DNA of 64,000 nt from assembly GCA_027625915.1 (NCBI GenBank), contig JANTQA010000029.1:372001-436000 (forward strand), in the 5' to 3' direction. The notes below the pieces were generated by a model that was not told the DNA's origin, did not search any database, and was given only the letters and a program-made list of their open reading frames with translations. The DNA comes from Anaeramoeba flamelloides (lineage: Eukaryota; Metamonada; Anaeramoebidae). Positions 46,104-59,971 of this stretch are shown one piece after another; position 1 is the stretch's first letter; every line of letters starts with the position of its first letter. The translations under genes and the position numbers were made by a program.

Positions 46104-49100
46104 TGTATATATATATTTTGATTAATTAGATAACAAAAATGAAAAATGAATTTCTAGACAAATTTGTAAGAAAAAGTTTTTGTTAAAAAAAAAAATGAAA
46201 AAATATTTTAGTGGTGATGTTGAACTTGATATTATATTTACCCTTATACTAATATAAAAAAAAACGGGGGGTATTATACTTGTACTTTTAATAATTTTTT
46301 TTTTCTTTTTTTATTGTAGTATAGTATAATTTGAAAAATGAATTTAAACAGTAAATGTGTACAAAACTTTTTAGTAAAATAATAATAAATATTGATGTTG
46401 TGAGAATTACAAGCTTATAAATTGAAAAGGTAAAAAACGAATATAAAAGAAGAAAAGATTTGTAAATTAGGCTTTTGATTGAATTTTTTTTTTTATATAA
46501 TAATGATTTCAATAAATTTATTTGGGTAAAGTTATCTAGCTTGTTTGGTCTTCGAAAAAAAAGTATTTGTTTAAAATAACAACATCTTATCATTTATATT
46601 TTTGGATTATTCGTTGACTATTCCCCTAAATACATTTCTAGATTCAAAATAAAAATTAATAAAACCAAAAATTTAAATAAAAAATATATTTCAAAAAATA
46701 GAAAATTTATCGTTTCGTCACGATTAACTTGTATTCTTTTTATAAATAGAATTATTAATGATGTTTTGATTTCAACTTTGACAACTTTTATGATATACAA
46801 GGTGGATTTTTTTCAGAAATTTATTCAAAATTTAAAATTCTGAAAAATGGTAAACTATCCCTTCTTTTCAAAAAATTAATCGGAAAAATATATAAAAAGA
46901 GTATTTCTAAACACTAGCTATTAATTCAGAGTGTTTGTGGAATTTCCTATATATATACACCACGTTCAATAAAATGTATTTACAATCAGAATATTCAAAA
47001 AGCCTTTATATATAACGAATGATTTTTCACAGAACACTTCTTATTTTTTTATTTTTATTATTATATTTATTATTATTTTAGATGTAAATGTATCAATAAC
47101 AATACAAAAGTGAAAAGGAAAGTAAAAAATTAAAAAATAAAAAATGATTTTCAGTCAAAAGATCGGTAAATAAAATGAATGGGGTTTTCTTTTAATTTTT
47201 TGATTAGGGTCCTTTTTGATATTATAAATTGGGATAGTTATTTCAATTTGCACAATAACAAAACTACATTTCTGTGATTGGTTCGATTAAATATTTATAA
47301 CTATTTTATTGATTTTTAAATTGTTAAAATTTTTTATTATTAATGGTGAAAACAAACTTTATCAAAAAGAAATGTGAAAATGATCTGTATTGATGATATT
47401 GTAAATATTTTGAAATGAAATTAGGTTTAGGTAATGAAGTTAGGTTATTTCGAATTTTCTGATCTATTCGAAAAATGTTTTGACTTTATAAAATAGCATA
47501 AGGGTTTTATATATAGTATACTCAATTGATTTTTTTTATTGTTAATGTAAATTATTGATTTTGAAGTATTATAAGTTTATAAATCTTTTCAAAATTTAAA
47601 AATTTTATTTTTTTTTTGGAATTTTAGACGTTTGTTAAAATCTTTTTGAAATAATCAATTTTGAAATTGGACTTCAAAAGTTTCAAAAATCAAAAATATA
47701 CTGACAAGTTGTATATTCATATACTACTCGAATGATATAGAGTTCAAGAATGGGGTTATGGATAAGTTTTAACAAATATTCCAGGATGGCTCAGAAAGAG
47801 GTAAAACAATTGATTTCAAATTTGTATTGAAAATTTATAAAATTTAGAAAATTATGATAAGTTTTTCTAATTTGTTTCTTAAAATAAAAAAAAAAAAAAA
47901 TACTAATAGAAAATTATTTTATAGACTTTAATTAGAGATTCAATTAAATATTTTTTAGTCTAGAAACATTTTATTTCATACGTATATGTCATAAAATGCA
48001 GGTGGTCCTTAAAAACTACCTTTTAAATTCGTAATAAGTGTTAGTGTAGATTCTAATCCATATTTAGGGGTTGGTAGTTCTTACAAATTTTTGTCCAGTT
48101 AGATATAAGATATAAAAAATGAAATTTATTTCCAAAAATTGTCATTTCTTGTTTCTTTAATATTAAAAAATGAAAAGGAAGGGTCAAAAAAAAATATACT
48201 TTTTGAGAAATTTCCCTTTAGAACAATTTTTAAAACCTTGGTACGTACGTATAGAATTTTCCCTTTTTTTCTATAGTTTATAGGAAGTGAATTAAGAGGG
48301 TTTTAAAATATGTTTTAAAAGGTAAAAGGGTAGAGAATTTACAATTTTTGAAGACTAGTCCTCTTTTATTTTCTACAAATATATATTTTGATTAAAGTCA
48401 TAAGAGAACGGGATAAATTTGGTATTATTGAATCCACCAAAATTCCAGTATAACAAAACCTTTGTGACTTTTATCAAGCTTACAGCCTTTTCAAACTTTC
48501 AAACACTTTTGTACAATTCACAAATCCTACAAATACTTTTAAACACTATAAAAGGATATTATGTATTGAAAAATTGAAAATCTTTTGAACATTCATGAGA
48601 TTTTTGTAGTTTTCCATTTACCAAAAAGATCATTTTTTTACAAATTAATCAACCAAGATTTTTTTAATATTTTCAAAAACGAGTTAATTTTAGCTTACAA
48701 CGAGTTCCATTAGATCATGTATACAAAATTCCTTCAAATTTTCCCTACAAATCCTCAGAATAGTTTGTCTTGATACTAAAAAATAGGTTCTGAGAGAAAT
48801 AAAAGAAACAAAAAAAAAATTCACACGAAAAAAAAAGATGTTCTGTATGTTTATATTGATCAAGTTTCAGTTTAAACAATCAAATAAAGTGAATAATATA
48901 CCCAAAAGTGCTATTTTGAAATTCATATTTTGAAAAAAAAACAAAAAGAATCAACCCAAAACCAAAAAAAAAAAAAAATCAGAGAAAACCACAACTATTT
49001 TATTATTTATTAATCTGATTTATGGAGACAATAGAACAATCCAAGTGACTCAATTATAAAAAATAATTTTCAATGTGATCTTTTAAAGTTAGAGTTGTTT

Positions 49101-49597
49101 ATTGAAAATGGTTGAAATTATTGTGATTTTTTCAGTTTAGAAATCTTGGTTTTTTTTTCGTTTTTATTTTAATGTTTCTATGTTATTAGAGTTTATATTC
49201 CTTAAAATTTTTTGTTCATTTTTCCTTAAAAAAATATAAAGAATGCTTTTTTGATCTAAATTGGAGAAATTTTTGAAGATCATTCTTTCATATTTTAAAA
49301 AGTCATTGATCATACGGTGTTTAGATTATTTGAAAAATTCTGAAAGGTAGTTCTTAAATTCAAAAAAAAGAGAAAAAAATTTTTTGAACAATTTTCATCG
49401 AAATTCTTTTTTGAAATAGTATTTCAAATTTCAATCCTATTACAAAGTACCTTTATACTTATGAAATAAAAATCGCCATTCGATAAAATTTGTTCTAAAA
49501 TCACCAAGGGGTATTTAGGAGATAGTTTTTAAAATTGTTATGAATACATTGAGAAAGGCAAAAGTATTTAATTTTATACTGATATAAGTTTTTTAAC
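46104..49597. other. 3.5 kb AT-rich spacer
   Basis: No gene recognised on either strand. The only shared sequence I see is at 48470-48610. A small block ACGTACGTA lies near 48243. Confidence 0.35.
48470..48610 (+). repeat. fragment related to the core of the TCGCGA element
   Basis: CAAACTTTCAAACACTTTTG, ACAATTCACAAATCCTACAA and ACTTTTAAACA align with 36770-36900 inside the 1,247 bp element, in the same order and orientation. No TCGCGA cluster or inverted ends flank it, so it is a decayed relative or a shared older component. Confidence 0.45.
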
Positions 49598-50302
49598 CAC
49601 AAGACAAGGAAAATTTTTTCAAAAAAAAATCTCTAAATTTTGTATTTTTGATATACACTCATATAATAAACATTATTATACATAACAATTTGCAAAAAGG
49701 TTTACAACTTTAATAGATATTAATAGGAATTGATAAAAAAAATGAAATTTCTCAGTAATATTTTTTTCATTTTTAATTGTAAAATTTTTGAATTTTTTAT
49801 TTGGCTTAGTAGAGAGATTATAATCTTCAAGTATTTTTTTAATAGTCTAAAAAGGATCATATTTTTCAATTTCAAAATAGCACAAAATATTTCAATCATA
49901 AGATATCGCAAAATTAAATTGAAAATCTGATTTTTTATCTGTTTTTGGAATATTTTTAAATCATTTTATTTTTTTCCGTGTTAGAGTTTTTATATACATT
50001 CCCTATTTTTTTTGCAACTTTCTTTAACATTTATTCTTTTTTCAATCTTAATGTTCAATCAAAAATTAATTCATTTCAACTTTTTTCATTAAAAAAATAC
50101 CCCAAAAATAGGTGTTTTTTTCAAAAGTCGGTATTTTGATAAGGGGTGTTTTCAGATTTTCAAGAGTTTAATAGCTATCCTTTTTTTATTACATAAAATT
50201 ATGATAACTTTGAAAAAATAATTTATTAAAGAAGTATAACTGAAATTCAATGTCTAGTTGTGGCTAACTTTAATTTTAGGTATTTAAATTTTCCTTGTAG
50301 TG
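49598..50302 (+). mobile_element. CACTA-ended non-autonomous DNA element, copy 3
   Basis: About 705 bp, very similar to 34542-35245 over its entire length. The left end is CAAGACAAGGAAAATTTTTT after CCA, and the right end TTTTCCTTGTAGTG. High similarity to copy 2 suggests recent amplification. No transposase. Confidence 0.72.
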
Positions 50303-51851
50303 GATTGTAAAGTATTTATCCAAAACTTTTTTTAAAAAACTGATTCTTGGAGGGTGACCTTAAAAAATTACAGTCCTAGTGAGATTTCGAAACAAATTAT
50401 TATAACATTTACAATTTGGTTTTACTGTTGAGAGAAAAATGTTGAACACAGAAAAATAGATGGACAAACATTTTTAATTGGGAACATTAGCCAAATCGAA
50501 AATCAAATCCTATTGATAACTATGTGAATTTTATATAAATCCAAGTTTAAATGTGTTAAAAGTTCATTAATCTGTGGTTTGTATAGAATACTCATTTGAA
50601 TTGTTGATAAAAAAAGTAGATCATGCAATTGTAACAAAAAATCCAAGTTGTAGTAAAGTTTACTATTAATTCTGAAAATGATAATTTTAATACTTGGTTT
50701 AGATTTTAAGAGATTAGGTTTTGAAAAAGTAGAATAACATTAATCCTTAATCTCGCAAGTCGACTATTGTTATTTTCTTTCGGTATTTGACAAATAAAAG
50801 AAATTAAAAATCATTTTCAGAAATATTCAAAATTAAAATTGTTGTACAACTATTTTTCTCTCAACAGTTATTACTGATAGATTCACAAAAATGTTTTTAA
50901 TTTTTTTCTTTTTTTGAAAAAGTTTTTATAAACTTTAGAATAAAGAATTTTAGGATTCTAAATACAAAGAAAACTTGTTATTTAATTAAGCACAAGAATG
51001 GTGTTGGAAAAAAAAATCTTTTGATACTCTTGTTTGGAAGATATAACAAAATAGAAATTGAATCAAAAAGTTAAAAACTTTTTTTTTTGAATTTATCAGG
51101 ATTGTTAATTTATTTGTCCAAATCAAGAGGAAAAGAAAAAAACTTCTTGTAAACAAGAAAAAAGATCAAGTTTCACATATCTGACTTTTTTTTGGTTAAA
51201 AATCACAAGAGAAAAGTTTTAAAAATATAATTTTATAAAAATTGAAAAAAAGAAAAACTCTTTCTTTCGATTTGACATTGAATAAATTTGGTTACACTTT
51301 TTAATTCAAATTACTGGTTAAAATAATTAAATTGAAAAACTGTCTTGTAATTGATCAAAAAATAATTATTTACTCTTGTTTTTTGGGTTTGTATGAGTTC
51401 AAAAAACACAGATACTCCTACTCATTGTAAGTATCTAACCAATTTGAATTTGGAAATATAATTTCCCAAAATAATTATTCATACCCTAATTCTGAGATCC
51501 TTGTTGTTAAAAAAAATCACAAAGAATGAATATAGTGCCATGTGTTTCTCCAAAATCTTAACCAAACAGGACTGAATTGTTTCAGAAAAATGAAAACACG
51601 TTTCAAAAAAATTATTTTTTTAATTTGAAATTTGTTTTTGGAAAACACACGTTTACAATTTAATCTTGTAAATAGTGTTCTTATTAAAAATCAAAGATAT
51701 ATCATATTAAAAGATTTTATTTTTTTGAAGCTTTCCAATAGAGGCAACAAAATCCGAAACAAAGAAAAAAAACACAAAGAAATAAGATTTATATTTTTTG
51801 AATAATTTTTTTTTGGAAAAAAACCCTTTTAATCAAACTATAAACTGAAAG
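50303..51851. other. spacer upstream of the F-box/WD40 gene
   Basis: No coding frame or repeat recognised. Presumably holds the promoter of the downstream gene, but no element can be named. Confidence 0.35.
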
Positions 51852-53557
51852 ATGGGGCCTAACCAATCCAAAATTAACAGCCCGATCTCAAAGGGATCTT
51901 ATTTAGAACAATTACCCGAAGAGATTCTTTTTTATATCTTTGAGTATTTGGATCCTAAATCTTTAATGAAAATTGGTAATACATGTACAAATTTTGATCG
52001 TATCTCAAATGATCCGTTTATTTGGAAAAAACTTTTTAAAAAAGAAAACCCACACCTGTCTGCGATACCAGTTCCTCCTCCTTCTTTAAAAACGTGGAAA
52101 AAATATTTCCATCACAGAAGAGCATGGAAAAACCAAGTAAGTAACTTTTTCAAACCTTTTTATTTCAAATTAATTTTTTAAGAAGAGAAAAAAAACCTGC
52201 ATTTGAAAAACAATTTCCCGTTCCACACAAAAAACTTCTTATGTTGTGTTCGTTTGGGAGTGTTTCTCTTTTGTATTCTTGAAAAACAATCATTTTTTAA
52301 AAAAAAATCTTGAATTATGTCAAAATCTTGTGCTAATAGTGGTATAAAAAGCCGTCCAAAATTACAACACAAATAAAATATCGGAAAGGAGTAAATAAGG
52401 CAAGCTTTACAACACTCAATGAGTTTGCTACCTGCAATTGGGATCGGACTATCAAACTATGGAGCATCTCCAAAATGAAGTATACAGTTCTTCCGACAAA
52501 GCCGATCGGATCTGTATGGTCGATCAAGGTAAACGACAGGTATTCAAGATTAGTAAGTTCAAGCGACAACCACGAAATTCATGTTTATGATCTGCCCAGT
52601 ATTAGACAATCTGATGAGCTGGGTGTTCTTCATCAACAAAAATTTGCAAAATTATCCAAAAGAAGGAAAAAAACACGCAAAACAATTTTAAATCAAAAAA
52701 AAATGTATCAACAAAATAGAAAGAATAAAAGAAGCCAAAGAAGCCTTGACAACAAAAAAGAAAAGGAAGAAAGCAGACAAGGAGAAGGAGAAGGAGAAGG
52801 AGAAGGAGAAGGAGAAGGAGAAGGAAAAGGAGAAGAAGAAAAGCAAAAGAAGGGAGAAGAAGAGGGAACAGAAGAAATGATTATTAGTGCAAAAATACTG
52901 AGTGGGCACACCAATTCCATTTCTTGTTTAAAGTTTGATCAAAAAAATGTTGTCTCTGGCTCTTCGGATTGCACGGTCAGGATCTGGGATCAAGACACAT
53001 GCCAATGCAAATCTGTGATCGAGCACACAGACTCAATTTGGGCACTGGATTATCTTGACGATTATTTGGTATCAGGATCAAAGGACACCGCGGTTAGGTG
53101 GTGGTCCATCCCACGCGAACAAATGCTAGATCTGTTGGTTGGTCATACGGCACCGGTAAGTTGCATCGAATACAGGAATTCTGAAATTGTGAGCGGATCC
53201 TATGACTCAACTGTGAAAATTTGGGATCTAAGATCCTTTGATCGATGCACAGCGACTTTAGAGGGCCACAGACACCCAGTCTCCTGCTTACAACTTGTAG
53301 ACAATTTGATCCTCTCAGGGAGTTACGATTCTTCAATCAAAATATGGGACAAGAGAAAAATGAATAGCGAGGTGCACACCTTTACAGATCATAACAAGTG
53401 TTGGATTCTCTCTTTACAATACAAAGACGGTAGGCTGTTAACAAGCACAAATCTTGGTGAAGTCAAAATAATGGATTTTAGAACGAAAGAAATGTTGGAG
53501 GTTGAAACCAATGAATTGTTGACAAAATGGTCATCGGACGAAGAATATCATTATTAA
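51852..53557 (+). CDS. F-box/WD40 substrate adaptor of an SCF-type ubiquitin ligase
   Basis: Exons 51852-52136 and 52340-53557 are joined by a 203 nt GT-AG intron (phase 0, donor GTAAGT, acceptor AATAG), giving 500 residues. The F-box is at about 18-62 (LEQLPEEILFYIFEYLDPKS, then CTNFDRISNDPFIWKKLF). The junction reads AWKNQ|WYKKPSK, and the second exon supplies a WD40 propeller with blades such as FATCNWDRTIKLWS, VVSGSSDCTVRIWD, LVSGSKDTAVRWWS, IVSGSYDSTVKIWD and LILSGSYDSSIKIWD. Such proteins hold substrates for Skp1-Cul1-F-box ligases: the F-box binds Skp1 and the propeller binds the target. A charged Lys/Gly/Glu insertion at about 200-275, encoded partly by a GGAGAA repeat (52782-52827), splits two early blades. 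The ATG context MGPNQSK carries a Gly2 but no clear myristoylation site. The substrate is unknown. Confidence 0.88.
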
Positions 53558-56500
53558 ACAGTTTTTTGGAATTTTTTATTTATGCTTTTCCTTTCTTTTT
53601 TCTTTTTTCCTTTCTTTTTTTCTTTTTTCTTTTTTCTTTTTTCTTTTTTCTATTTATTAATTTTTATTAATATTTTAATTAATATAATATAATTTAATAC
53701 CAGTATATATCAGATCTCCTTACAGAGATTTCATATTGAAAAATATCATTTATTAAATATTTTTTTAATTTTCAAAAATTTTTTTCTTTTCCAAAATTAT
53801 GTTTTTTGTTTTATGTTTTGAAAAATTTGTTTACTTAAGGATTGTGCACCTTAAAATGGAAAAAAAAGACCATAAGAAGTATACTGATATGTATTATTAT
53901 CTTCATTCTTAGTTGATCGATATGCAACTTGTAATCATTTTTAGTGGTTGATTAAAAAAGGAATTGTTTTAAAATTGTTTCAAAAATCTGAAATTTCAAA
54001 AGGAAAGATAAAAATAGATCCATGATATTTTAAAAAATTTAGTTATAATGTTTAGGTGTCTCTGATTTTGATTAAGTTTTATTTTTATTTGGCCTAAACA
54101 AGAAATTTACAAACAGTTAGTTCCCACATTCTGGGAATCGGGAGAAGAATCGTTAGAATATCCATTGTTTAAGTTGGGATTTTTAAATAAGAATATACTG
54201 GATAACACCTAAAAACAAAAAAGCTCTTTTTCAAATCATAAAAAGTTTATTAGGAGATTCCATAATTAGGAAATATTTTTTTTATTGTCAGGAATATGAT
54301 ATTTTGTTAGTTTTTTGTCTTTAGAAGGAGAATGTAAATCTTTAAGTTACTTGAAGAAAAAGTTCCCTTTTGAAATCAGATGCAAAAAAAAATGATTTTT
54401 TTACTTTTTTATTTTTTTAATGAAAAAAAAGATCTATTCTTACTGTAATAAAATTCAACAATAAATTAAACCTTTTTTTTTTTTATGGTTTTTTTGAGGG
54501 GGTTACAAAGGAAAAAAATCAAGTGACAATTTACAAATACTCAAATACTGAAACATGACAATTTAAACAATTTGAAAATAAAAATAAATTAACAAAGATT
54601 GTGAAGTTCAAGGATTAAAAAGCTAAAGAGATTGAAATAAAAGTAAAACAAATAAACAGACTCATCGTAAATAAATATTCAAACTGAACCCATCAACGAA
54701 ACTAATTTAATAAAAAGTATAATAAATGCGATTAAAGATATTCTGAATTAAAGGATATTTATAATTATTATTATTATTATTATTACCATTTGCCTTTTAT
54801 TATCCTCTTTTTTTTTAAAGGTTATTATTTTTTTTTCTTTTAAATTTTTTTCTTTAGAATTTTTAAACAAAAATATATTATGTATGCCTTCCTAATGAAT
54901 AGGGTGAAATCTCTGATTTTACACTTTTCTTTTAACAAGAAATATCAAAAAAAGTAAATCAATATGGTAATTTACATTTCTTCAATAATAATAACAAAAT
55001 ATGGTAAATTCATTGAAATTAGAATAAACTGTGATTTTTTCAATAATAATATCACATTTTTTTATATTTTTTTTTTTAAATATTGACTTATTTTAATTAC
55101 TAATACTTTACATTTGACATGAATTCTTTTTAAGAAAGATTGATATTGTGCAAGTTGAGTTCAGTTAATTAGAACAATACCAAAAAAAAAAAAAATAGTG
55201 GATAACATCTTACAATTTGATCGATCAATAATCCTTATTCGAATTTCAATAAATATATAATAATATTTTTTCCATTTGCTCTCTCCACAGTTTAAAATAC
55301 CATAAAACGAGAAGAAAATTTAAAAGGTTATCAAAAAATCAAAAATTTTGGCTTCGGTGGAAATTGACAAAGAAGATACTAAGCTATTTCCAATAATATA
55401 GGGCATTTTTTATTTCAATAATTATTTCTTAATATTAATTCAATTATACAAAATGTACAGCAATAATATGTTTTTTAACATATCGTACTTAATTTCTTGT
55501 ATTTTGAAGTTTTATTAATGGATTCTAAATATTTTTTTTTGAATTAAAATTATTTTGCAAAATTTTTAATTTTGAAAAAATAATAGAGTCAAATTTCTCA
55601 TTTCATTATTTTTTCGAATTCTTCATTTTTTTCATTTTTACTTTGTTATTATTATTGTCCAAAATTTAAAAAAGTTCAGAAGAGATGTGATAAGAAATCA
55701 AACAAAAATTCTTTTGATTCTAAACAATTGAGTTGACTTCGATGGACTTTGGTGGAAAAATTGCTCAGAACAGTTGTACACTTCAATTAAAGAGGTGAGA
55801 TAAACAAAAAAAAGAAAAAATAAAAAGTTTTTTTTTTTTTTTTTTTTTCATTCAGTTTGCTTTTTTTAAATGTTTTAAAAAAAAAAAAAAAAAAAAAAAA
55901 ACACAAAAAAAGTTAATGGGAAAAACAAAAAGTTAATGATCAAATGAAAAACAAAAAATCTAAAGATCAAATCAAAAATATATTGAAGTATGATTTTACA
56001 CATTATCAAAAAAAAAAAATTGAAAAAAAGATCGAACTAAAGATTGTTAAATAGACATTACTAATTTTGGATATTTTTCCAAAAATTAGGGGCAATTTTT
56101 TTTTTTTTTTTTTTTTTATTCTTCGAACTTTGATCAATAAACACAAATTTTAATCAAGAGTTTTATTATTATTAATGGCTTCGTTTTTTTTTGTCTAAAG
56201 TTTTGAGTTTAATAACTGAATAAAGAATTTATTCTTATATTGATGGATATTTTTTTGCCCCACATTTTTGGATGGAGCTTAGATATATATTAATCAGGAT
56301 AATGAATATTCATGTTTCTATGATATCACAATAGAATATTTTTTTTTAGCAATATGACCAATACATTATTAGGAAAAGGAAATTCAAATCAGAAAAACTC
56401 ACAACCATTACTTACATATAAATGTGTCTGGATACAAAACTTTCGGTTTTTTTTATCAAGACTTTTAATTTCTTCACTTATTTTTTCTTTATCTTTTTTT

Positions 56501-57423
56501 ATTGACTATTGATTTTTAATTTCTAAGATTACATTTAGTTTAAAATTCTTTCAATGTATGCTTCAATACACTAAATATTGACACTTTTTGAATTTGTAAA
56601 CATGAATTAGATATCCAAAATATACCCCTTGGTGGTTTAACTACATTTTACTATTTAACACTTTACAATAAATTGTTACTTCAAATTTCGGAAATAATCT
56701 TTTTTTTTTGATTGATATTTATTTGTTTGTTTTGTGGGTATTGTAAAAGATAACCAATTTTGAACATTACATTTAATAAGTTATTCCAAATTTCATCTTT
56801 TGTTTATAATTCATTTAATTAAGATTTTTTTTCAAAAAATGAATTGGAATTTTTTTCATTTAAGAGATCAATGAAACAAAATTATTCATATTAAATCAAA
56901 AACAAAAAAAAAATATATACTATTATTGCTTGAAGTAAAACTTATCTTAAATAAATATTTAATTATTTGTATTTTAAAAATATCTTTGACAATTTTTATT
57001 AAAAGAACAGCAAAAATTTTACCAATAATTTTAAAAAATAATCACAAAAAATTTTTTCACCTTCCTCTATATAAATGATATTTTTTCAAAATGGTATAGA
57101 ATTTAAAATTAAATCAAATTCAGACAAAAAATGGTTTTTTGGTCAATCATTGAAACCTGAAAAGAAATTTTTACAACTTGCTAAATATAGATTTTTTTTT
57201 TTTACTTTTTAAACAAGCCAATCTGATCCAGATCAAGTTCGAAAATATCACTTTAGATAGCCAATTATTATTGAAAAGATAATGGTTATTTGATACTCTT
57301 AAAAACAAGTCATAAATTGTTTGTTTTTTTTTTTTTTCAAACTTGGTTGTATGGGATACTTCATAAGAATCGAACTGATGAAAATATTAATTTCCTAGCT
57401 GTTGTCAGTAAAAACTTTTATTA
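53558..57423. other. 3.9 kb spacer rich in homopolymers
   Basis: Directly after the F-box gene is a pyrimidine tract of TTTTTTC-like units (about 53590-53652). A T-run and an A-run face each other at 55828-55902. No gene was recognised. Confidence 0.4.
55140..55275 (-). repeat. fragment of family J
   Basis: Resembles about 45780-45900 of the family J element, including TGAGTT..GTTAATT, ATAACATCTTACAATTTG and GATCGATCAATAAT. No ends are present, so it is a decayed fragment. Confidence 0.4.
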
Positions 57424-57581
57424 CTGGTGTTTGAATAATAAATTGGTAAAATTTTCACATCCTTTTCTTTTTCCGTATTCAAACAGAGATAACGAATAAC
57501 AATCTACCTCTTTGGAAAAGAAACATACCGAAAAGGGAAAGAAAGTGAAAATTTTTTCCCATTTTATTATTCAAATACCAG
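57424..57581. mobile_element. TA-flanked MITE (family A), copy 3
   Basis: A 158 bp near-perfect foldback: CTGGTGTTTGAATAATAAAT at the left and ATTTTATTATTCAAATACCAG-like sequence at the right, with TA on both sides. Pairing continues inward through AAAATTTTCAC and its inverse over most of the length. Confidence 0.74.
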
Positions 57582-57867
57582 TAAGACAATCCATTGGTAA
57601 TGAATGTTAAGAAATCCAACCAATGTGACACGAAAAGGTAAAAAAATGATTTAAAAATATATCTGTGCTTCATTAAGAAAGGTTCCAAGAGAAAAATTAA
57701 TTGAAATTTTTATTTTTGTATTTTATCTCTAAATATAACCACTCAAAGTAGATAAAAATTAGTGGTATTTAAAAATCTAAAATTAAAAAATTCAATCAAT
57801 TAAAATTAAATAATTGAATTTATGAATTAGTGTATTATGTTTATAATTATTTCATTGTGTGGTTTGT

Positions 57868-58386
57868 TCAATTTTTTTCATTCTTTTGTTTTTTTTCAAA
57901 AACGCTTTCAATATTATCTTGAATTTCCTTTTCTTTTTCTGGCAAAACGATTTGTTGATCTTCCTTTCTCAAAATAGGAGGAATGACTAAATTGATTCCT
58001 TGTTGGATTTCTCTCAACTTGTTATTGACTTGCAATTTCTTTTTCGATTTCATTCGTTGATCGTAAAACCTGTCTTGTCTTTTTGATTTGATTTCGGAAA
58101 CAATTTTCATTGCTTTAATTGTTTTTTTGACTTGCTCACGGTTATAACGAATTGGTTGGTTACGTCTTTTTTCGAATTCAAAAGTTGTGTCCATGGCTAA
58201 TTCCTTTCCGGACTGCTGTCGGAAGGTTTTGGTCCACTTGGTTCTTTGTGGGTTATGTTTCATGAAAAAGTGTTTTTTGCATTTCTTTTTACAAAATCGA
58301 AACATCTTGGAATCGTTTCTTACATACAAAGATCCTCTTCCTGGATAACACGTGGCTCCACAAAATGCGCATTGAAGTAATCTCAT
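57868..58386 (-). CDS. RLP24: RLP24/RSL24D1 ribosome biogenesis protein
   Basis: A 172-residue protein, close to the usual length of the family. It opens with the L24e zinc-binding fold (CAFCGATCYPGRGSLYVRND, then FRFCKKKCKKHF), followed by RTKWTKTFRQQSGKELAMD and FEFEKRRNQPIRYNREQVKK, which match human RSL24D1 nearly residue for residue. RLP24 occupies the eL24 site on pre-60S particles. In yeast it recruits the AAA ATPase Drg1 (Afg2) and is swapped for eL24 in the cytoplasm. The EFEKRRN.PI signature separates it from ribosomal protein eL24 itself. Starts at the ATG at 58386; single exon. No neighbouring gene is close enough to suggest co-transcription. Confidence 0.93.
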   Translation of the reverse strand: MRLLQCAFCGATCYPGRGSLYVRNDSKMFRFCKKKCKKHFFMKHNPQRTKWTKTFRQQSGKELAMDTTFEFEKRRNQPIRYNREQVKKTIKAMKIVSEIKSKRQDRFYDQRMKSKKKLQVNNKLREIQQGINLVIPPILRKEDQQIVLPEKEKEIQDNIESVFEKKQKNEKN

Positions 58387-59409
58387 TAGCTTGGGTTAAT
58401 TTTACTTTGAATTGAAGGTATTCTACCGAAAATAAACAAGAAGAAAAAATGTTAACTAAATTTCTGAACAGAATAGAATTTGTGAAGATTCACATGAAAC
58501 AATCTTCCCACCAGATTGGTGTGGTTACATTCTTTTGAGTTGGAGAATTCTAATTTTAAGAAAAATAAATTACGTAATTTTTTACAAAGGATTAAAACAA
58601 AATATTTCAACAAGTTTAGAACAGATCAGAAATGAATAAACACGTTTTCTAAGATTTTGAGTTTTTAATTTTCTATTTTGGAGCAAAAAACAAGGAGAAA
58701 TTTGTTCTTATTTTTCCTCTTTTCAAAGTGAGAATTAAGCACCAAGTTTTAACAAGTTGATATTAAAACAGGATCTTGTGTTTAATAAGTCTGTGAAAAG
58801 ACTTCACCACTTGGATATTTGAGGAATAATTGTTTTATCTTTTTATACTTTACTTTTTTAAGGGGCAAGTAACCATAAATAAATAAGATTATAATAAATT
58901 TTGAAAACCATTTCGAAATAATTTTATAACATCCTTCAAATTGAAAAATGAAGTTCAAAAACGGATTACTACAAAAGTAAACTTGCCTTTAAAGATATTT
59001 TCAGAAAAGAGATTGTTGTTTTTAAATTTTGATCCTTTTCTCTGATTTTGAAAAGTTCAAAACTCAACAAATTTCTGAATAATTTCAAAAAAAAATTATT
59101 AACTTTAAAAAAAAATGAAAACAAATTGTTTTTAAGGAATGTTTGTTTACAAAAACATCTTTTAAATGAAAAATAAAACAATTTTCAAATATTCCAGTAG
59201 AAAAATATCTATTTAATTCAAAAAAATACAAAAAGTATTTTAAACTTGAAAAAAAAATTCCTTTATTATTTAAATCAGATTATTCCTCTATTTTTTTTGT
59301 TTTACGAAAAATATAAAAAAAAAATTTACATTAAAAAATTACAAATTAAAACTTTATCCAAAAATAATTCTCTTAAAAACTGTTTTAATTCAACTCATGA
59401 TTTAAAGAA

Positions 59410-59770
59410 ATGATTTTTAATTAGATTATTTCTAATCAATATTAATCACCCAATCTTTATTATTTCAACAAGTTTATACTAAGAAAAAGATTAAACGTAT
59501 CAATAGACTGTGCTATTGTTTTTCAATTTTTTATAGATTTTCAAAACAATAAAATTAATTCTGTTAAATAATTAGAATAAAGCAATTAATGATATTTTAA
59601 AATAGCTGGATATAATAGACGCTTTGTTTTTTATTACTCTTATATTTGAAAAAGAATATTGTTTAATCTTTTCATTTTCTTTAAATATAATAAATTAATG
59701 AAAATAAAATAAATGATCAATTTTTCTTTATCTTTAAGTGATCTTTTATTATTATTGTTCTTGTGAAATT
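59410..59770 (+). repeat. dispersed repeat (family H), copy 3
   Basis: Matches the left half of 9050-9790, with AAAGATTAAACGTATCAATAG, AAAGAATATTGTTTAATC and GAAAATAAAATAAATGATC aligned in order. Confidence 0.45.
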
Positions 59771-59937
59771 TTTGAAATTAAACTATTTTTTAAAAATTTT
59801 GACTTACTTTATAATGTTAAAAGAAGTTTTTTGGGGGGTTTATTCCAGTATTCTTATTAAAAAAATATTTTCAAATTTTTATATCAGAATCATTTTTTCT
59901 AATTTTTCAAATTTTTATTTTTCTTCTTCAAATTTAA

Positions 59938-59971
<34 letters not shown>

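Noticed and set aside
46288-46800. Hydrophobic minus-strand frames
   Set aside because: Phe/Ile/Leu-rich translation of T-rich spacer DNA with no conserved motif.
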